This document shows, one piece after another, positions 15,969 through 24,289 of a stretch of DNA of 40,986 nucleotides. Both the position numbers and the translations under genes were made by a program. Each line of letters opens with the position of its first letter. Within the stretch, counting starts at the first letter, position 1. The notes under the pieces were generated by a model that saw only the letters and a program-made list of their open reading frames with translations, ran no database searches and was not told where the DNA came from. This DNA is from Actinomycetota bacterium (lineage in GTDB: Bacteria; Actinomycetota; Acidimicrobiia; Acidimicrobiales; CADCSY01), in NCBI GenBank assembly GCA_019347915.1, contig JAHWKL010000007.1, positions 1 through 40,986 on the forward strand, given 5' to 3'.

Positions 15969-17680
15969 CAGAAGAGGAAGTACCGCTGGGCCATCGGCAG
16001 CTCGACGGCCGGGTCGGCCTCTACGAGTTCGCCGTCGATGGTCACGGCAAAGGTGTCCGCATCCACCCGCACGTCGGGACAGGTCGTGTTCTCGAGCAGA
16101 TCGGCCTTGCCCACGCTGCGGCAGTCGCTCACCGGTGCGAGGCGCCGGCGCAGGCCGAGCCGCTCACCGAGGTCGGGATCCTCCTCGAGCGCGATCGGTG
16201 CGACGAAGGCGACGCTGGTGGCGGCTGCCACGGCGGGCGAGGCGCCAAACATGGGACGGGGCAGCACGGGCTGGGGGGTGGGGATCGATGCGTTGGCGTC
16301 GCCCATCTGCGCCCATGCGATGGCGCCGCCCTTCAGCACGACATCGGGCTTCACGCCGAAAAACGCCGGGTCCCACAGCACCAGGTCAGCCAGCTTGCCG
16401 GGCTCCACCGACCCGACCTCGCCGTCGAGCCCATGGGCGGCCGCCGGGCAGATCGTGTACTTGGCGACGTAGCGGCGAGCCCGGAGGTTGTCGGCTCCAC
16501 CGTCGCCGGCGAGCGCGCCCCGCCGCCGCTTCATCACGTGCGCCGTCTGCCACGTACGCAAGACCACCTCGCCGATGCGGCCCATCGCCTGGCTGTCCGA
16601 GCCGATGATCGAGATGGCTCCGAGGTCGTGGAGGATGTCCTCGGCGGCCATGGTCGACGGGCGGATCCTGCTCTCGGCGAAGGCGAGGTCCTCCGGGATC
16701 GTCGGATTCAGGTGGTGGCACACCATGAGCATGTCGAGGTGCTCGTCGAGAGTGTTCACGGTGTGCGGGCGCGTCGGGTTGGTCGACGACGGCAGCACGT
16801 TGGGCTCGGAGACCACGGTGATGATGTCGGGGGCGTGGCCGCCGCCCGCACCCTCGGTGTGGTACGTGTGGATCGAGCGGCCGGCGATCGCGGCCAGCGT
16901 CGAGTCGACGTAGCCGGCCTCGTTCAGCGTGTCGGTGTGGATGGCCGCTTGGACGCCGTGCTCGTCGCACGACCGCAGACAGGCGTCGATGACTGCGGGG
17001 GTGGTCCCCCAGTCCTCGTGGAGCTTGAACCCGGCCGCCCCGGCTACCAACTGCTCGCGGAGCGCATCGGCTGACACCGTGTTGCCCTTGCCGAGCAGCG
17101 CCACGTTCACGGGCCAGTGGTCGAGCGCAGCCAGCATCATCTGGATGTTCCAGGCACCCGGCGTGACGGTGGTGGCCTTGGTTCCCTCTGCCGGTCCGGT
17201 GCCTCCACCGACCACCGTGGTGACGCCGGAGGCGAGTGCGGTCTCCAGGAGCTGCGGGCAGATCAGGTGGACGTGGGAGTCGACGGCGCCGGCGGTGAGG
17301 ATCTTGCCGTTGCCGGCCAGGATCTCGGTCGATGGCCCGATGACCAGGCCGGGGTGCACGCCGTCGGTGGTGTCGGGGTTGCCGGCCCGCCCGATGGAGA
17401 CGATGCGCCCGTCACGCACACCGACGTCCGCCTTCACCACGCCCCAGTGGTCCAGCACCACGACGCCGGTGATGACCAGGTCGGGCGTGCCGTCGGCCCG
17501 CGTGGCCCGGGACTGGCCCATCGACTCGCGGATGACCTTGCCGCCTCCGAAGACGGCCTCGTCGCCGCCGACACATGCGTCTTCGGTGACCTCGATGAGC
17601 AGGTCGGTGTCGGCCAGGCGGATGCGGTCGCCGGTGGTGGGGCCGTAGAGCTCGGCGTAGCGGCGGCGGTCGAGTTGCAC
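15968..17680 (-). CDS. ureC: Urease alpha subunit UreC
   Basis: The catalytic subunit, 570 residues, full length. Hydrolyses urea to ammonia and carbamate with two nickel ions. Nickel ligands and active-site residues are all present: H136 and H138 (DSHVH), K219 for carbamylation in GFKLHEDWG with H221, H248 (AIHTDTLNE), H274 ([15 protein letters not shown]), H322 ([11 protein letters not shown], flap) and D362 (GSDSQAMGR), each offset by +2 from Klebsiella numbering. GTG start at 17680 directly abuts the ureB stop. No sign of damage. Confidence 0.98.
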   Translation of the reverse strand: MQLDRRRYAELYGPTTGDRIRLADTDLLIEVTEDACVGGDEAVFGGGKVIRESMGQSRATRADGTPDLVITGVVVLDHWGVVKADVGVRDGRIVSIGRAGNPDTTDGVHPGLVIGPSTEILAGNGKILTAGAVDSHVHLICPQLLETALASGVTTVVGGGTGPAEGTKATTVTPGAWNIQMMLAALDHWPVNVALLGKGNTVSADALREQLVAGAAGFKLHEDWGTTPAVIDACLRSCDEHGVQAAIHTDTLNEAGYVDSTLAAIAGRSIHTYHTEGAGGGHAPDIITVVSEPNVLPSSTNPTRPHTVNTLDEHLDMLMVCHHLNPTIPEDLAFAESRIRPSTMAAEDILHDLGAISIIGSDSQAMGRIGEVVLRTWQTAHVMKRRRGALAGDGGADNLRARRYVAKYTICPAAAHGLDGEVGSVEPGKLADLVLWDPAFFGVKPDVVLKGGAIAWAQMGDANASIPTPQPVLPRPMFGASPAVAAATSVAFVAPIALEEDPDLGERLGLRRRLAPVSDCRSVGKADLLENTTCPDVRVDADTFAVTIDGELVEADPAVELPMAQRYFLF

Positions 17681-18037
17681 TCAGTCGCTCCTGTCGTTGT
17701 CCTGCTGCGCGTGGGGATCGAGTGGGCCGGCGACCTCACTGCGGAGGCCGGCCACCACCCGTGCCCCACCGAGCGCCACCAGGCGCACCTCGCGCTCGAT
17801 GCCTGGCTCGAAGCGCACGGACGTCCCCGCCGGTACAGCGAGGCGGAAGCCGCGGGCGGCGCCCCGATCGAAGTCGAGCGCCGGGTTCGCCTCGGCGAAG
17901 TGGTAGTGGGAACCGACCTGGATGGGCCGGTCACCTGCGTTCACGACGGCGAGGCGGAGCCGAGCGCGGCCGGCGAACAACTCGACCGGCTCGGCCCCGC
18001 ACAGCACCTCGCCGGGCACGATCGGAGCGTCGCTCAT
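17681..18037 (-). CDS. ureB: Urease beta subunit UreB
   Basis: A 118-residue structural subunit of the UreABC trimer. Family signatures: the N-terminal [12 protein letters not shown], then [22 protein letters not shown], then [15 protein letters not shown]. Length is normal (~100-125). Its ATG overlaps the ureA stop (ATGA) and its stop abuts ureC, so the three subunits are made in step. Cytoplasmic. Confidence 0.97.
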   Translation of the reverse strand: MSDAPIVPGEVLCGAEPVELFAGRARLRLAVVNAGDRPIQVGSHYHFAEANPALDFDRGAARGFRLAVPAGTSVRFEPGIEREVRLVALGGARVVAGLRSEVAGPLDPHAQQDNDRSD

Positions 18038-18336
18038 GCGATCGGCCCGTGCAGGGTGACGAGCTTGGTGCCGTCGGGGAACGTGGCCTCCACCTGCACC
18101 TCGGGCACCAGCTCGGCGACGCCCTGCATGACGTCGTCTCTCGTGAGCACGCGGCGGCCGGCGTCCATCAGTTCGGCGACCGACCGCCCGTCGCGGGCGC
18201 CCTCGAGCACCCAGGACGTCAGGAGCGCCACCGCCTCGGGGTGGTTGAGCTTCAGGCCGCGGGCCCGGCGGTCGCGGGCCACCATGGCGGCCACGGAGAT
18301 CAGCAGGCGCTCCTGCTCGTGCGGGGTGAGGCGCAT
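18034..18336 (-). CDS. ureA: Urease gamma subunit UreA
   Basis: A 100-residue small structural subunit. Opens [23 protein letters not shown], followed by [24 protein letters not shown] and ends with the [20 protein letters not shown] motif, all standard. Starts one base after the urtE stop, so the enzyme genes continue directly from the transporter genes. It is encoded separately from UreB, unlike the fused form of Helicobacter. Confidence 0.97.
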   Translation of the reverse strand: MRLTPHEQERLLISVAAMVARDRRARGLKLNHPEAVALLTSWVLEGARDGRSVAELMDAGRRVLTRDDVMQGVAELVPEVQVEATFPDGTKLVTLHGPIA

Positions 18337-18337
18337 G

Positions 18338-19042
18338 TCAGACCGCCAGGAGATCGTTGAAGGCGGTCAGGTCGACATCGGTGGTGGTACCGGCTGAGAC
18401 GATGTGGCCGCCGTCCATCACGGCGTACCGGTCGGCAAGGCGCAGCGCGAACTCCACGTACTGCTCGACCAACAGCATGGTCATGCCGGTGGTGGCGTGC
18501 AGCGCGGCGATCGTGTCCTCGATCTCGTGGATGATCGACGGCTGGATGCCCTCGGTTGGCTCGTCGAGCACCAGCAGCTTGGGCCGGGTCACCAGCGCCC
18601 GGGCGATCGCCAGTTGCTTGGCCTGCCCGCCGCTCAGGAGGCCAGCGGGCCGGTCGAGCAGCGTGGCGAGCGCCGGGAAGATGTCGAGCACCTCGTCGAG
18701 GACGCTGCGGTCGGACCGCCCGGCCCGCTCGAGGACCACGAGCAGGTTCTCCATCGCCGTGAGCTGGGGGAAGACCGCGTGCCCCTGGGGCACGTAGCCG
18801 ATGCCCATGCGGGCCCGCTTGTGCGCCCGCACGCCGCTGACCTCGGCGCCGTCGAAGCGGATCGACCCGCGGGTGCGCGGCAGGAGGCCGGCCACCGCGT
18901 TGAGCAGCGTCGACTTGCCCACCCCGTTGCGCCCCATCAAGCACACGAGCGAGCCCGACGGCACCAGCAGGTCCACGTCGAAGAGAACCTCGGTGCGCCC
19001 GTATGCGACGCAGAGCCCGTCGACCGCCAGCTCACCGCCCAT
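18338..19042 (-). CDS. urtE: Urea ABC transporter ATP-binding protein UrtE
   Basis: A 234-residue LivF-type ATPase. Walker [10 protein letters not shown], the Q-loop in [14 protein letters not shown], signature [15 protein letters not shown], Walker [15 protein letters not shown] and switch His in the [10 protein letters not shown] region (here Gln-Tyr as typical of LivF/UrtE). The ATG at 19042 matches the usual MGGELxVxxLxVxYG opening; longer frames would run through urtD. Overlaps urtD by 11 bases. It pairs with UrtD to power urea import through UrtBC. Confidence 0.93.
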   Translation of the reverse strand: MGGELAVDGLCVAYGRTEVLFDVDLLVPSGSLVCLMGRNGVGKSTLLNAVAGLLPRTRGSIRFDGAEVSGVRAHKRARMGIGYVPQGHAVFPQLTAMENLLVVLERAGRSDRSVLDEVLDIFPALATLLDRPAGLLSGGQAKQLAIARALVTRPKLLVLDEPTEGIQPSIIHEIEDTIAALHATTGMTMLLVEQYVEFALRLADRYAVMDGGHIVSAGTTTDVDLTAFNDLLAV

Positions 19043-19880
19043 CGTCGCCCTCCTGGACCAGGCTCGGCACGTCGAGGTGGACACCGCCCGAGCGCTCGTC
19101 CCGCGCCCGGCCGAGGTACACCTCCCGCACCGCGGGGTCGTGCTGGACGTATTCCACATTGCCCTGGGACAGCACCCGGCCCTCGTGCAAGACGGTGACC
19201 TGCTGGGCGTAGGCCCGTAGGAACGCCATGTCGTGCTCGATGACCACGATGGTGTGCTCACCGGCGAGCGACTGGAGCAACTCGCCCGTCGCCGTGCGCT
19301 CGTGCGGGCTCATGCCAGCCACCGGCTCGTCGAGCAGCAGCAGCCGGGGCTGCTGGACGAGCAGCATCCCGATCTCGAGCCACTGCTTCTGGCCATGGCT
19401 GAGCGTGCCCGCCAGGCGGTCGGCGGTCGCCTGCAGGCCGATGCGCTCGAGGGGGGCCGCGATGTCGTCGCTGACCCCCCGACGGGAGCGCAGCAACGCC
19501 GGCAGCCGGCGGCGGAAGGAGGCGGCGAGGTCGAGGTTCTCGACCACGGTGAGGGCCTCGAACACCGTGGGCGTCTGGAAGCTCCGGCCGATGCCGTGCC
19601 GCACGATGCGGTGCTCAGCTTCGCCGGTGATGTCGGTGCCCTGGAACAGGACCCGTCCCTCGGTGGCTTTGGTGAGGCCGGTGACCACGTCGACGAGGGT
19701 GGTCTTGCCGGCGCCGTTCGGACCGATGAGGAACCGCAGCTCGCCGGCGGCGACCTCGAGGGTCACGCCGTCGATGGCCCGGAACCCGTCGAAGGACACG
19801 ACAAGGTCCTCGACGGCGAGCACGGGTGTCGTCGCCTGCTCGGCGGCGCCCGGTGCGGGCGTCTCGGTGGTCGTGCTCAT
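19032..19880 (-). CDS. urtD: Urea ABC transporter ATP-binding protein UrtD
   Basis: A 282-residue LivG-type ATPase. Walker [11 protein letters not shown]-loop GRSFQTPTVFEALTV, signature LSHGQKQWLEIGMLL, Walker B LLLLDEPVAGMSPHE and switch His in VIEHDMAFL. The SHGQKQWLEIGMLL form is characteristic of UrtD rather than LivG. The N-terminal ~18 residues are a Thr/Ala/Pro-rich extension. The ATG at 19880 overlaps the urtC stop (ATGA). Confidence 0.94.
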   Translation of the reverse strand: MSTTTETPAPGAAEQATTPVLAVEDLVVSFDGFRAIDGVTLEVAAGELRFLIGPNGAGKTTLVDVVTGLTKATEGRVLFQGTDITGEAEHRIVRHGIGRSFQTPTVFEALTVVENLDLAASFRRRLPALLRSRRGVSDDIAAPLERIGLQATADRLAGTLSHGQKQWLEIGMLLVQQPRLLLLDEPVAGMSPHERTATGELLQSLAGEHTIVVIEHDMAFLRAYAQQVTVLHEGRVLSQGNVEYVQHDPAVREVYLGRARDERSGGVHLDVPSLVQEGDDGR

Positions 19881-21106
19881 GCCGTTACCTCTGTGGTGCC
19901 CCGCGTCGGCCTCGGCGGCGATACGTCGCCGCGCTGGCCACGGGAGCCGAGCAGCCGCCGGCCGCGGAGCCAGCTGCCACGAGCCACCCCCACGAGGCCG
20001 CCGGGCACGTACGCGATGACGACCACGAACAGCAGCCCCTGGAAGTACTGCCAGTCGTCGGGTCGGGTCTCGCTGACCCGGGTCTTCAGGTAGCTGACCG
20101 CCAGCGCACCGAGCAGGGCGCCGATGATGGTACCCCGGCCCCCCACGGCGACCCAGACGATCATGATGATCGACGGCAGCACGGCGAACTGGTTGGGCGC
20201 CACGATGCCGATGATCGGTGCGACGAGCGCACCGGCCAGGCCGGCCATGCCTGCGGCCACTGCGAAGGCCACCGTCTTGGTGACAGCGGGGTCGTAGCCG
20301 AGGAATCGCACCCGGTCCTCGCCGTCGCGCGTCGCGATCAGTAGCCGGCCGTAGCGGCTGCGCACCAGCTGCGACGCCAGCACCACGACGACCAGCAGCC
20401 CGCCGGCGGCCAGGTAGTACAGGAACTCGTTGGTGCCCGGTTCGTACTTGCTCCGGCCGAAGATCTCCGAGAAGTTCGTGAGGCCGTTGGTGCCCGCCGT
20501 GAGCTGGAGCTGGCCCACCAGCAGCAGCCAGAAGACCAGCGCCGTCGCTTGCGTGAGGATGGCGAAGTACGGGCCACGGATGCGGCGGCGGAAGACCAGC
20601 CAGCCGAGGGCGGCGGCGACCAGCACCGGGACGACTACTGCGGCGGCCGCCGCGAACCACAGGTGCTCGAACGGCCTCCAGAGCAGCGGCAGCTCGCTGT
20701 AGTCGCTGTACAGCGACATGAACTGCGGTAGCTGACCCGGACCCGTCTGCTCGAGCGACAGGTGCATGCCCATGGCGTAGGCGCCGAGCCCGAAGAACAC
20801 GCCCTGGCCGAGGACGAGCATGCCGCCGTAGCCCCAGGCGAGGTCGACACCGACGGCGATCATTGCGTAGCAGAGGTACTCCGCCCACTGGCGCAGGCGG
20901 GTGGGGTCCGCGATCAGCTCGGGTCCGGCGAAGAGCAGGACGACGGCGGCCACGAACACCAGGCGCCCGACCCAGGGGCTCGCACCCCGCGGACCGAGGA
21001 GCGACATTGGGGTCCGGGGCCGCCCCCAGCGGGCGTCGCGCGCCGCAGGCGACTCAGGTGGGATGCCGGCGTCGATGTCGCCAGACGAGGTGGTGGGCGC
21101 CGTCAT
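19877..21106 (-). CDS. urtC: Urea ABC transporter permease UrtC
   Basis: A 409-residue LivM-type permease with roughly ten hydrophobic segments from residue ~48 on. Family motifs: LCYAMIAVGVDLAWGYGGMLVLGQGVFFGLGAYAMG split across TM2-3, RRRIRGPYFAILTQA, LTNFSEIFG and GGRGTIIGALLGA. The N-terminal ~45 residues are polar and cytoplasmic, and the C-terminal ~30 are basic. The ATG at 21106 overlaps the urtB stop (ATGA). It forms the membrane channel with UrtB. Confidence 0.93.
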   Translation of the reverse strand: MTAPTTSSGDIDAGIPPESPAARDARWGRPRTPMSLLGPRGASPWVGRLVFVAAVVLLFAGPELIADPTRLRQWAEYLCYAMIAVGVDLAWGYGGMLVLGQGVFFGLGAYAMGMHLSLEQTGPGQLPQFMSLYSDYSELPLLWRPFEHLWFAAAAAVVVPVLVAAALGWLVFRRRIRGPYFAILTQATALVFWLLLVGQLQLTAGTNGLTNFSEIFGRSKYEPGTNEFLYYLAAGGLLVVVVLASQLVRSRYGRLLIATRDGEDRVRFLGYDPAVTKTVAFAVAAGMAGLAGALVAPIIGIVAPNQFAVLPSIIMIVWVAVGGRGTIIGALLGALAVSYLKTRVSETRPDDWQYFQGLLFVVVIAYVPGGLVGVARGSWLRGRRLLGSRGQRGDVSPPRPTRGTTEVTA

Positions 21107-22005
21107 GCCACCAGCCCCCGGGTGCGGAACGACACCAGGCCGTTCGGGCGGAACTGGAGGAAGGCGATGACGGCCACGAAGACCACCGCCTTGCCGATGC
21201 TCGCTGAGGTCCAGAACTCGCTGAACGCGTTGAGCAGCCCGAGCGCCAGAGCGCCGACGATGGCGCCGCGGAGCTTGCCGAGCCCGCCCACGATCACCAC
21301 CAGGAACGCGTCGACGATGTAGCCGGTGCCCACCTGGCTGCCCACGGAGCCGACCAGGCTCACCGCCACGCCGGCCAGGCCCGCAAGGGCGGAGCCGAGG
21401 AAGAACGTGGTCCTGTCCACCCGCCGGGTGGACAGGCCCGAGACCTCGGCGAGGTCGCGGTTCTGCATCACCGCTCGCATGCGCCGGCCTTCCGGTCGGG
21501 TCGCCAGGAAGGCGCTCAAGGCTGCTACGGCGAGCATGACGAGGGCGATGATGAACAGCCGTCGGTGTGGCATGACGACGCCGAGAAGCTCCCAACGGCC
21601 GGTGAGCCATGTCGGTGACACGACGTCGACGTTCGGCGCCCCGAAGGTGTCGCGAGCCGCTTGCTGGAGGATGAGGCTCACTCCGAAGGTGACGAGCAGG
21701 GTGTCGAGCGGCCGGCCCACCATCCGTCGCAGGAGCGTGCGCTCCATGGCCACGCCCACCAGGCCCGCGGCCAAGAAGCCGAGCGGCAGGGCCACGACGA
21801 ACGCTGTGCCGGCCGCACCGCCGTCGAACCAGCCGCTCTCTGACTGCAGGAAGTAAGGGGTGTAGGCGCCGATCATGATCAACTCGCCGTGGGCCATGTT
21901 GATCACGCCCATCTGGCCGAAACTGAAGCTGAGGCCGAGGGCGACGATCAGCAGGATGGAGCCCAGGCTGACGCCGTTGAATATCTGTTCCAGCAAGGCT
22001 TCCAC
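21103..22005 (-). CDS. urtB: Urea ABC transporter permease UrtB
   Basis: A 300-residue LivH-type permease. Opens with EALLEQIFNGVSLGSILL and FGQMGVINMAHGELIMIGAY, standard for the family, and ends FRPNGLVSFRTRG. About eight membrane segments. The GTG at 22005 is chosen: GGAG lies six bases upstream and the protein then has the normal UrtB N-terminus. The in-frame codons beyond it would translate a strong intergenic hairpin. Separated from urtA by 115 bases containing that hairpin; the stop overlaps urtC. Confidence 0.93.
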   Translation of the reverse strand: MEALLEQIFNGVSLGSILLIVALGLSFSFGQMGVINMAHGELIMIGAYTPYFLQSESGWFDGGAAGTAFVVALPLGFLAAGLVGVAMERTLLRRMVGRPLDTLLVTFGVSLILQQAARDTFGAPNVDVVSPTWLTGRWELLGVVMPHRRLFIIALVMLAVAALSAFLATRPEGRRMRAVMQNRDLAEVSGLSTRRVDRTTFFLGSALAGLAGVAVSLVGSVGSQVGTGYIVDAFLVVIVGGLGKLRGAIVGALALGLLNAFSEFWTSASIGKAVVFVAVIAFLQFRPNGLVSFRTRGLVA

Positions 22006-22041
22006 GGGCTGCTCCGGGATCAAGGTCGTCGCTGGCGGTGC

Positions 22042-22078
22042 CGGCGGTGCCGGCGGGGGATCCCCGCCGGCACCGCCG
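22042..22078 (-). promoter_or_regulatory. 17-bp perfect hairpin between urtA and urtB
   Basis: Left arm 22042-22058 (begins CGGCGGTGCC) pairs without mismatch with 22062-22078 across a three-base loop (GAT). It lies 43 bases downstream of the urtA stop and 37 bases upstream of the urtB start. In binding-protein transporter operons such structures cap the binding-protein message or terminate most transcription, giving more UrtA than UrtBCDE. No T-run follows, so stabilisation or partial termination is likelier than a full stop. Confidence 0.7.
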
Positions 22079-22120
22079 CGCTTTGCGAACCGGTCAGCTG
22101 GACCGGCCGGTCGGGACCGG

Positions 22121-23419
22121 TCAGGCGGCTTCCTTCGCCGCATCGCACTCACCCTGGGCGAGGCCGACGGCCCAGTCGTACTTCTCGAGGCAGGGATCCG
22201 GCTCGATCGGCTCACCGGAGTTCCACACCTCGTCGATGAGGCCCTCGGCGTTGACGACGCCGATGCGGGCGGTCTTCGAGATGTGCTGGTTCCAGTCGCT
22301 TACCGTCACCGGGCCCTCCGGGGCGTCAAAGGCGAGGCCCTTGGCCGCCTCGCGAACGGCGTCGACGTCGGTGGTGCCGGCCTCCTCGACCGCCATGGCC
22401 CAAAGGTGGACGCCCACGTAGGCCGCCTCGATCGGATCGGCGGTGACGCGATCCTCGCCGTACTTGGCCTTGAACGCCGCCACGAACTCCTCGTTCTCCG
22501 GCGTGTCGGTGGTCTGGAAGTAGTCCCAGGCGACGAGGTGGCCTTCGATGTTGTCGACGCCGATCCCGCCGACCTCCTCCTCGGCGACCGACACGGAGAT
22601 GGTCTGGATCTGGTCGGGTGTGTTGCCCTTGGCCGCCAGCTCCTTGAAGAACGCGACGTTCGTGTCGCCGTTCAGCGTGTTGAACACCACGTCGGGCTGG
22701 GCGTCCATCACCTTGGACACGACCGTGGCCGTGGCCGTCTCGCCGAGTGGCAGGTAATCCTCACCGAGGACATTGAGCCCGTGTTCCTCCGCGTATGCCT
22801 TGATGATCTTGTTGGCCGTGCGCGGGAAGACGTAGTCGGAGCCGACGAGGTACACATCGGTCATCCCCTGCTCAACCATGTAGTCGAGGGCGGGGATGAT
22901 CTGCTGGTTCGTCGTAGCGCCGGTGTAGAAGATGTTCGGTGAGGCCTCGAGCCCCTCGTACTGAACTGGGTAGAAGAGCAGCCCGTCCAGACCCTCGAAC
23001 ACCGGCAGCATCGCCTTGCGCGACGCTGAGGTCCAGCCGCCGAACACCACGGCGACGTCGTCGACAGTGAGCAGCTTCTCGGCCTTCTCGGCGAAGGTGG
23101 GCCAGTCAGACGCACCGTCCTCGATGACCGGCTCGAGCTGCTTGCCCAACACACCACCCGCCTCGTTGATCTCTTCGATGGCGAGCAGCTCGGCGTCGTG
23201 GACCGCCACCTCGCTGATCGACATGGTCCCGCTCAACGAGTGCAGGATGCCGACCTTGATCGTGTCGCCGTCCGGCGCGTCGGCCGCCTCTCCTCCCGCC
23301 GGCTCCTCGCCGCCCCCGGTCGCTGTGCTGTTGTCGTTGTTGTCGCCGCACGCAGCGGCGAACATGGCGAGGAGCAGGAACAGCGCCATCAACCCGCGGC
23401 GCGGTCGTGTGGTCTTCAT
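22121..23419 (-). CDS. urtA: Urea ABC transporter substrate-binding lipoprotein UrtA
   Basis: A 432-residue type I periplasmic-binding-protein fold, anchored outside the membrane. The signal peptide ends in a lipobox (MFAAAC, Cys24), followed by an acidic Gly/Ser linker. The mature part starts [19 protein letters not shown], and contains [17 protein letters not shown] and [11 protein letters not shown], hallmarks of UrtA/AmiC-like urea and amide receptors. The ATG at 23419 has GAGGGAGA upstream. It heads the eleven-gene urea operon. A weak GlnR-like site lies ~70-86 bases upstream. Confidence 0.95.
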   Translation of the reverse strand: MKTTRPRRGLMALFLLLAMFAAACGDNNDNSTATGGGEEPAGGEAADAPDGDTIKVGILHSLSGTMSISEVAVHDAELLAIEEINEAGGVLGKQLEPVIEDGASDWPTFAEKAEKLLTVDDVAVVFGGWTSASRKAMLPVFEGLDGLLFYPVQYEGLEASPNIFYTGATTNQQIIPALDYMVEQGMTDVYLVGSDYVFPRTANKIIKAYAEEHGLNVLGEDYLPLGETATATVVSKVMDAQPDVVFNTLNGDTNVAFFKELAAKGNTPDQIQTISVSVAEEEVGGIGVDNIEGHLVAWDYFQTTDTPENEEFVAAFKAKYGEDRVTADPIEAAYVGVHLWAMAVEEAGTTDVDAVREAAKGLAFDAPEGPVTVSDWNQHISKTARIGVVNAEGLIDEVWNSGEPIEPDPCLEKYDWAVGLAQGECDAAKEAA

Positions 23420-23860
23420 GTCTCCCTCTCAGGTCTCCGGTGTCCATCGAATGACGGGCCGGAACGTAACGAGGCCTTGGGTCCCCGCCGTGTCCTGTTC
23501 GTTACAACTACATGAACCGAGCTGTCCTCCAACTGACGCCCGGCGAACGAGGTGTCGAGGCGCAGCTGGCGAGCTGGACGTACTGGCCGCGCGAAGCGTC
23601 GATCCTGAGAAGGCTGATCGGGACGCTGCACTGCCCACGAGGAACTTGATGTACCGGCCCGGGGTCAGCCAGCAATGCGTCGTCTTGGGCAACGCCTCGA
23701 ACTGTCCTGTCACCTCGGTCACCGGGACTCCGCCAAGGACCTCCAACCCGCTGCACGCCGCTGTTACACGAGGCCGAACTCCACCACACGACGACACCCT
23801 GATCGCAGGGGTATTAGGTGTCGCGGGCTTCGGTCAGCCAACAGCCGGACCGAACGGCAG
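23420..23860. other. Intergenic region upstream of urtA
   Basis: 441 bases that should carry the operon promoter. Open frames on both strands lack recognisable families. 23490-23505 read on the minus strand as GTAAC-N6-GACAC, one mismatch from the actinobacterial GlnR consensus gTnAC-n6-GaAAC. GTAACGA (23466-23472) and TCGTTAC (23499-23505) form a spaced inverted pair around it. Nitrogen control would be expected for a urea operon, but the site is weak and no -10 is obvious. The region ends at the integrase remnant. Confidence 0.35.
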
Positions 23861-24220
23861 GTGGAAGCTCCACGCCCAGCGACCCTCCGGGCTCCGGAGC
23901 CATCCCGCCGCGGTGGCGGCGGGATTGAAGGGGTTGCGCCGGTAGTTGGAGCCCCGGGGCCAGCGTCCCCGGAACGAGGGGAACAACAGACCGTCGGGGC
24001 CCACCTCGGCGAGCCGGCGTTCGACCATGGGAGCCAGCTCTGTGCCCGTGGGCGTGTGCGCCCACCGGCGCAGATGCGCCGCCACCGAGGCGGTGGGGGC
24101 CTGGGCCAGGATCTGCGCGAAGTGCACCCGGCTCAGGCGAGACAGCTCGACGTCGGCGATGACCGGGGTCAGGAAGCGCTCGCAGTAGGCCTGCTGCTCC
24201 TCGCGGTGGCGCAGCGACCA
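23861..24220 (-). pseudogene. Internally deleted integrase fragment
   Basis: Third copy of the same tyrosine recombinase. It aligns with 12391-12239 of the intact gene (WSLRHREEQQAYC...AHLRR), then jumps about 400 bases to 11830-11635 (PTGAELAPMVERRLAEVG...WAWSFH), where it stops just before the catalytic LRH. The R and nucleophile regions are missing, so it is inactive. Its end in SFH overlaps the fragment at 13176-13466 by about 100 bases of equivalent sequence, giving a direct repeat on each side of the urea operon. Confidence 0.85.
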
Positions 24221-24250
24221 AACCCTGCTCAGCACGGCCGCCTCCGCTCG

Positions 24251-24282
24251 CAGGGTCGGCGCTCACGCCGGCGCCGACCCTG
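24251..24282 (-). terminator. Hairpin downstream of the RCC1-like gene
   Basis: Perfect 12-base arms CAGGGTCGGCGC (24251-24262) and GCGCCGACCCTG (24271-24282) with an 8-base loop, 7 bases after the stop of the minus-strand gene at 24290. A good candidate terminator despite the absence of a T-run. Confidence 0.6.
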
Positions 24283-24289
24283 CCGCATC

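Noticed and set aside
14082-16472. 796-codon plus-strand open frame opposite ureD, ureG, ureF and ureC
   Set aside because: It is antisense to four certain genes, has no family resemblance and is rich in Arg, Pro and Ser, as expected from GC-rich shadow frames.
23429-23797. 122-codon minus-strand frame upstream of urtA
   Set aside because: No family resemblance, Ser/Arg-rich, and it overlaps the likely promoter of urtA.
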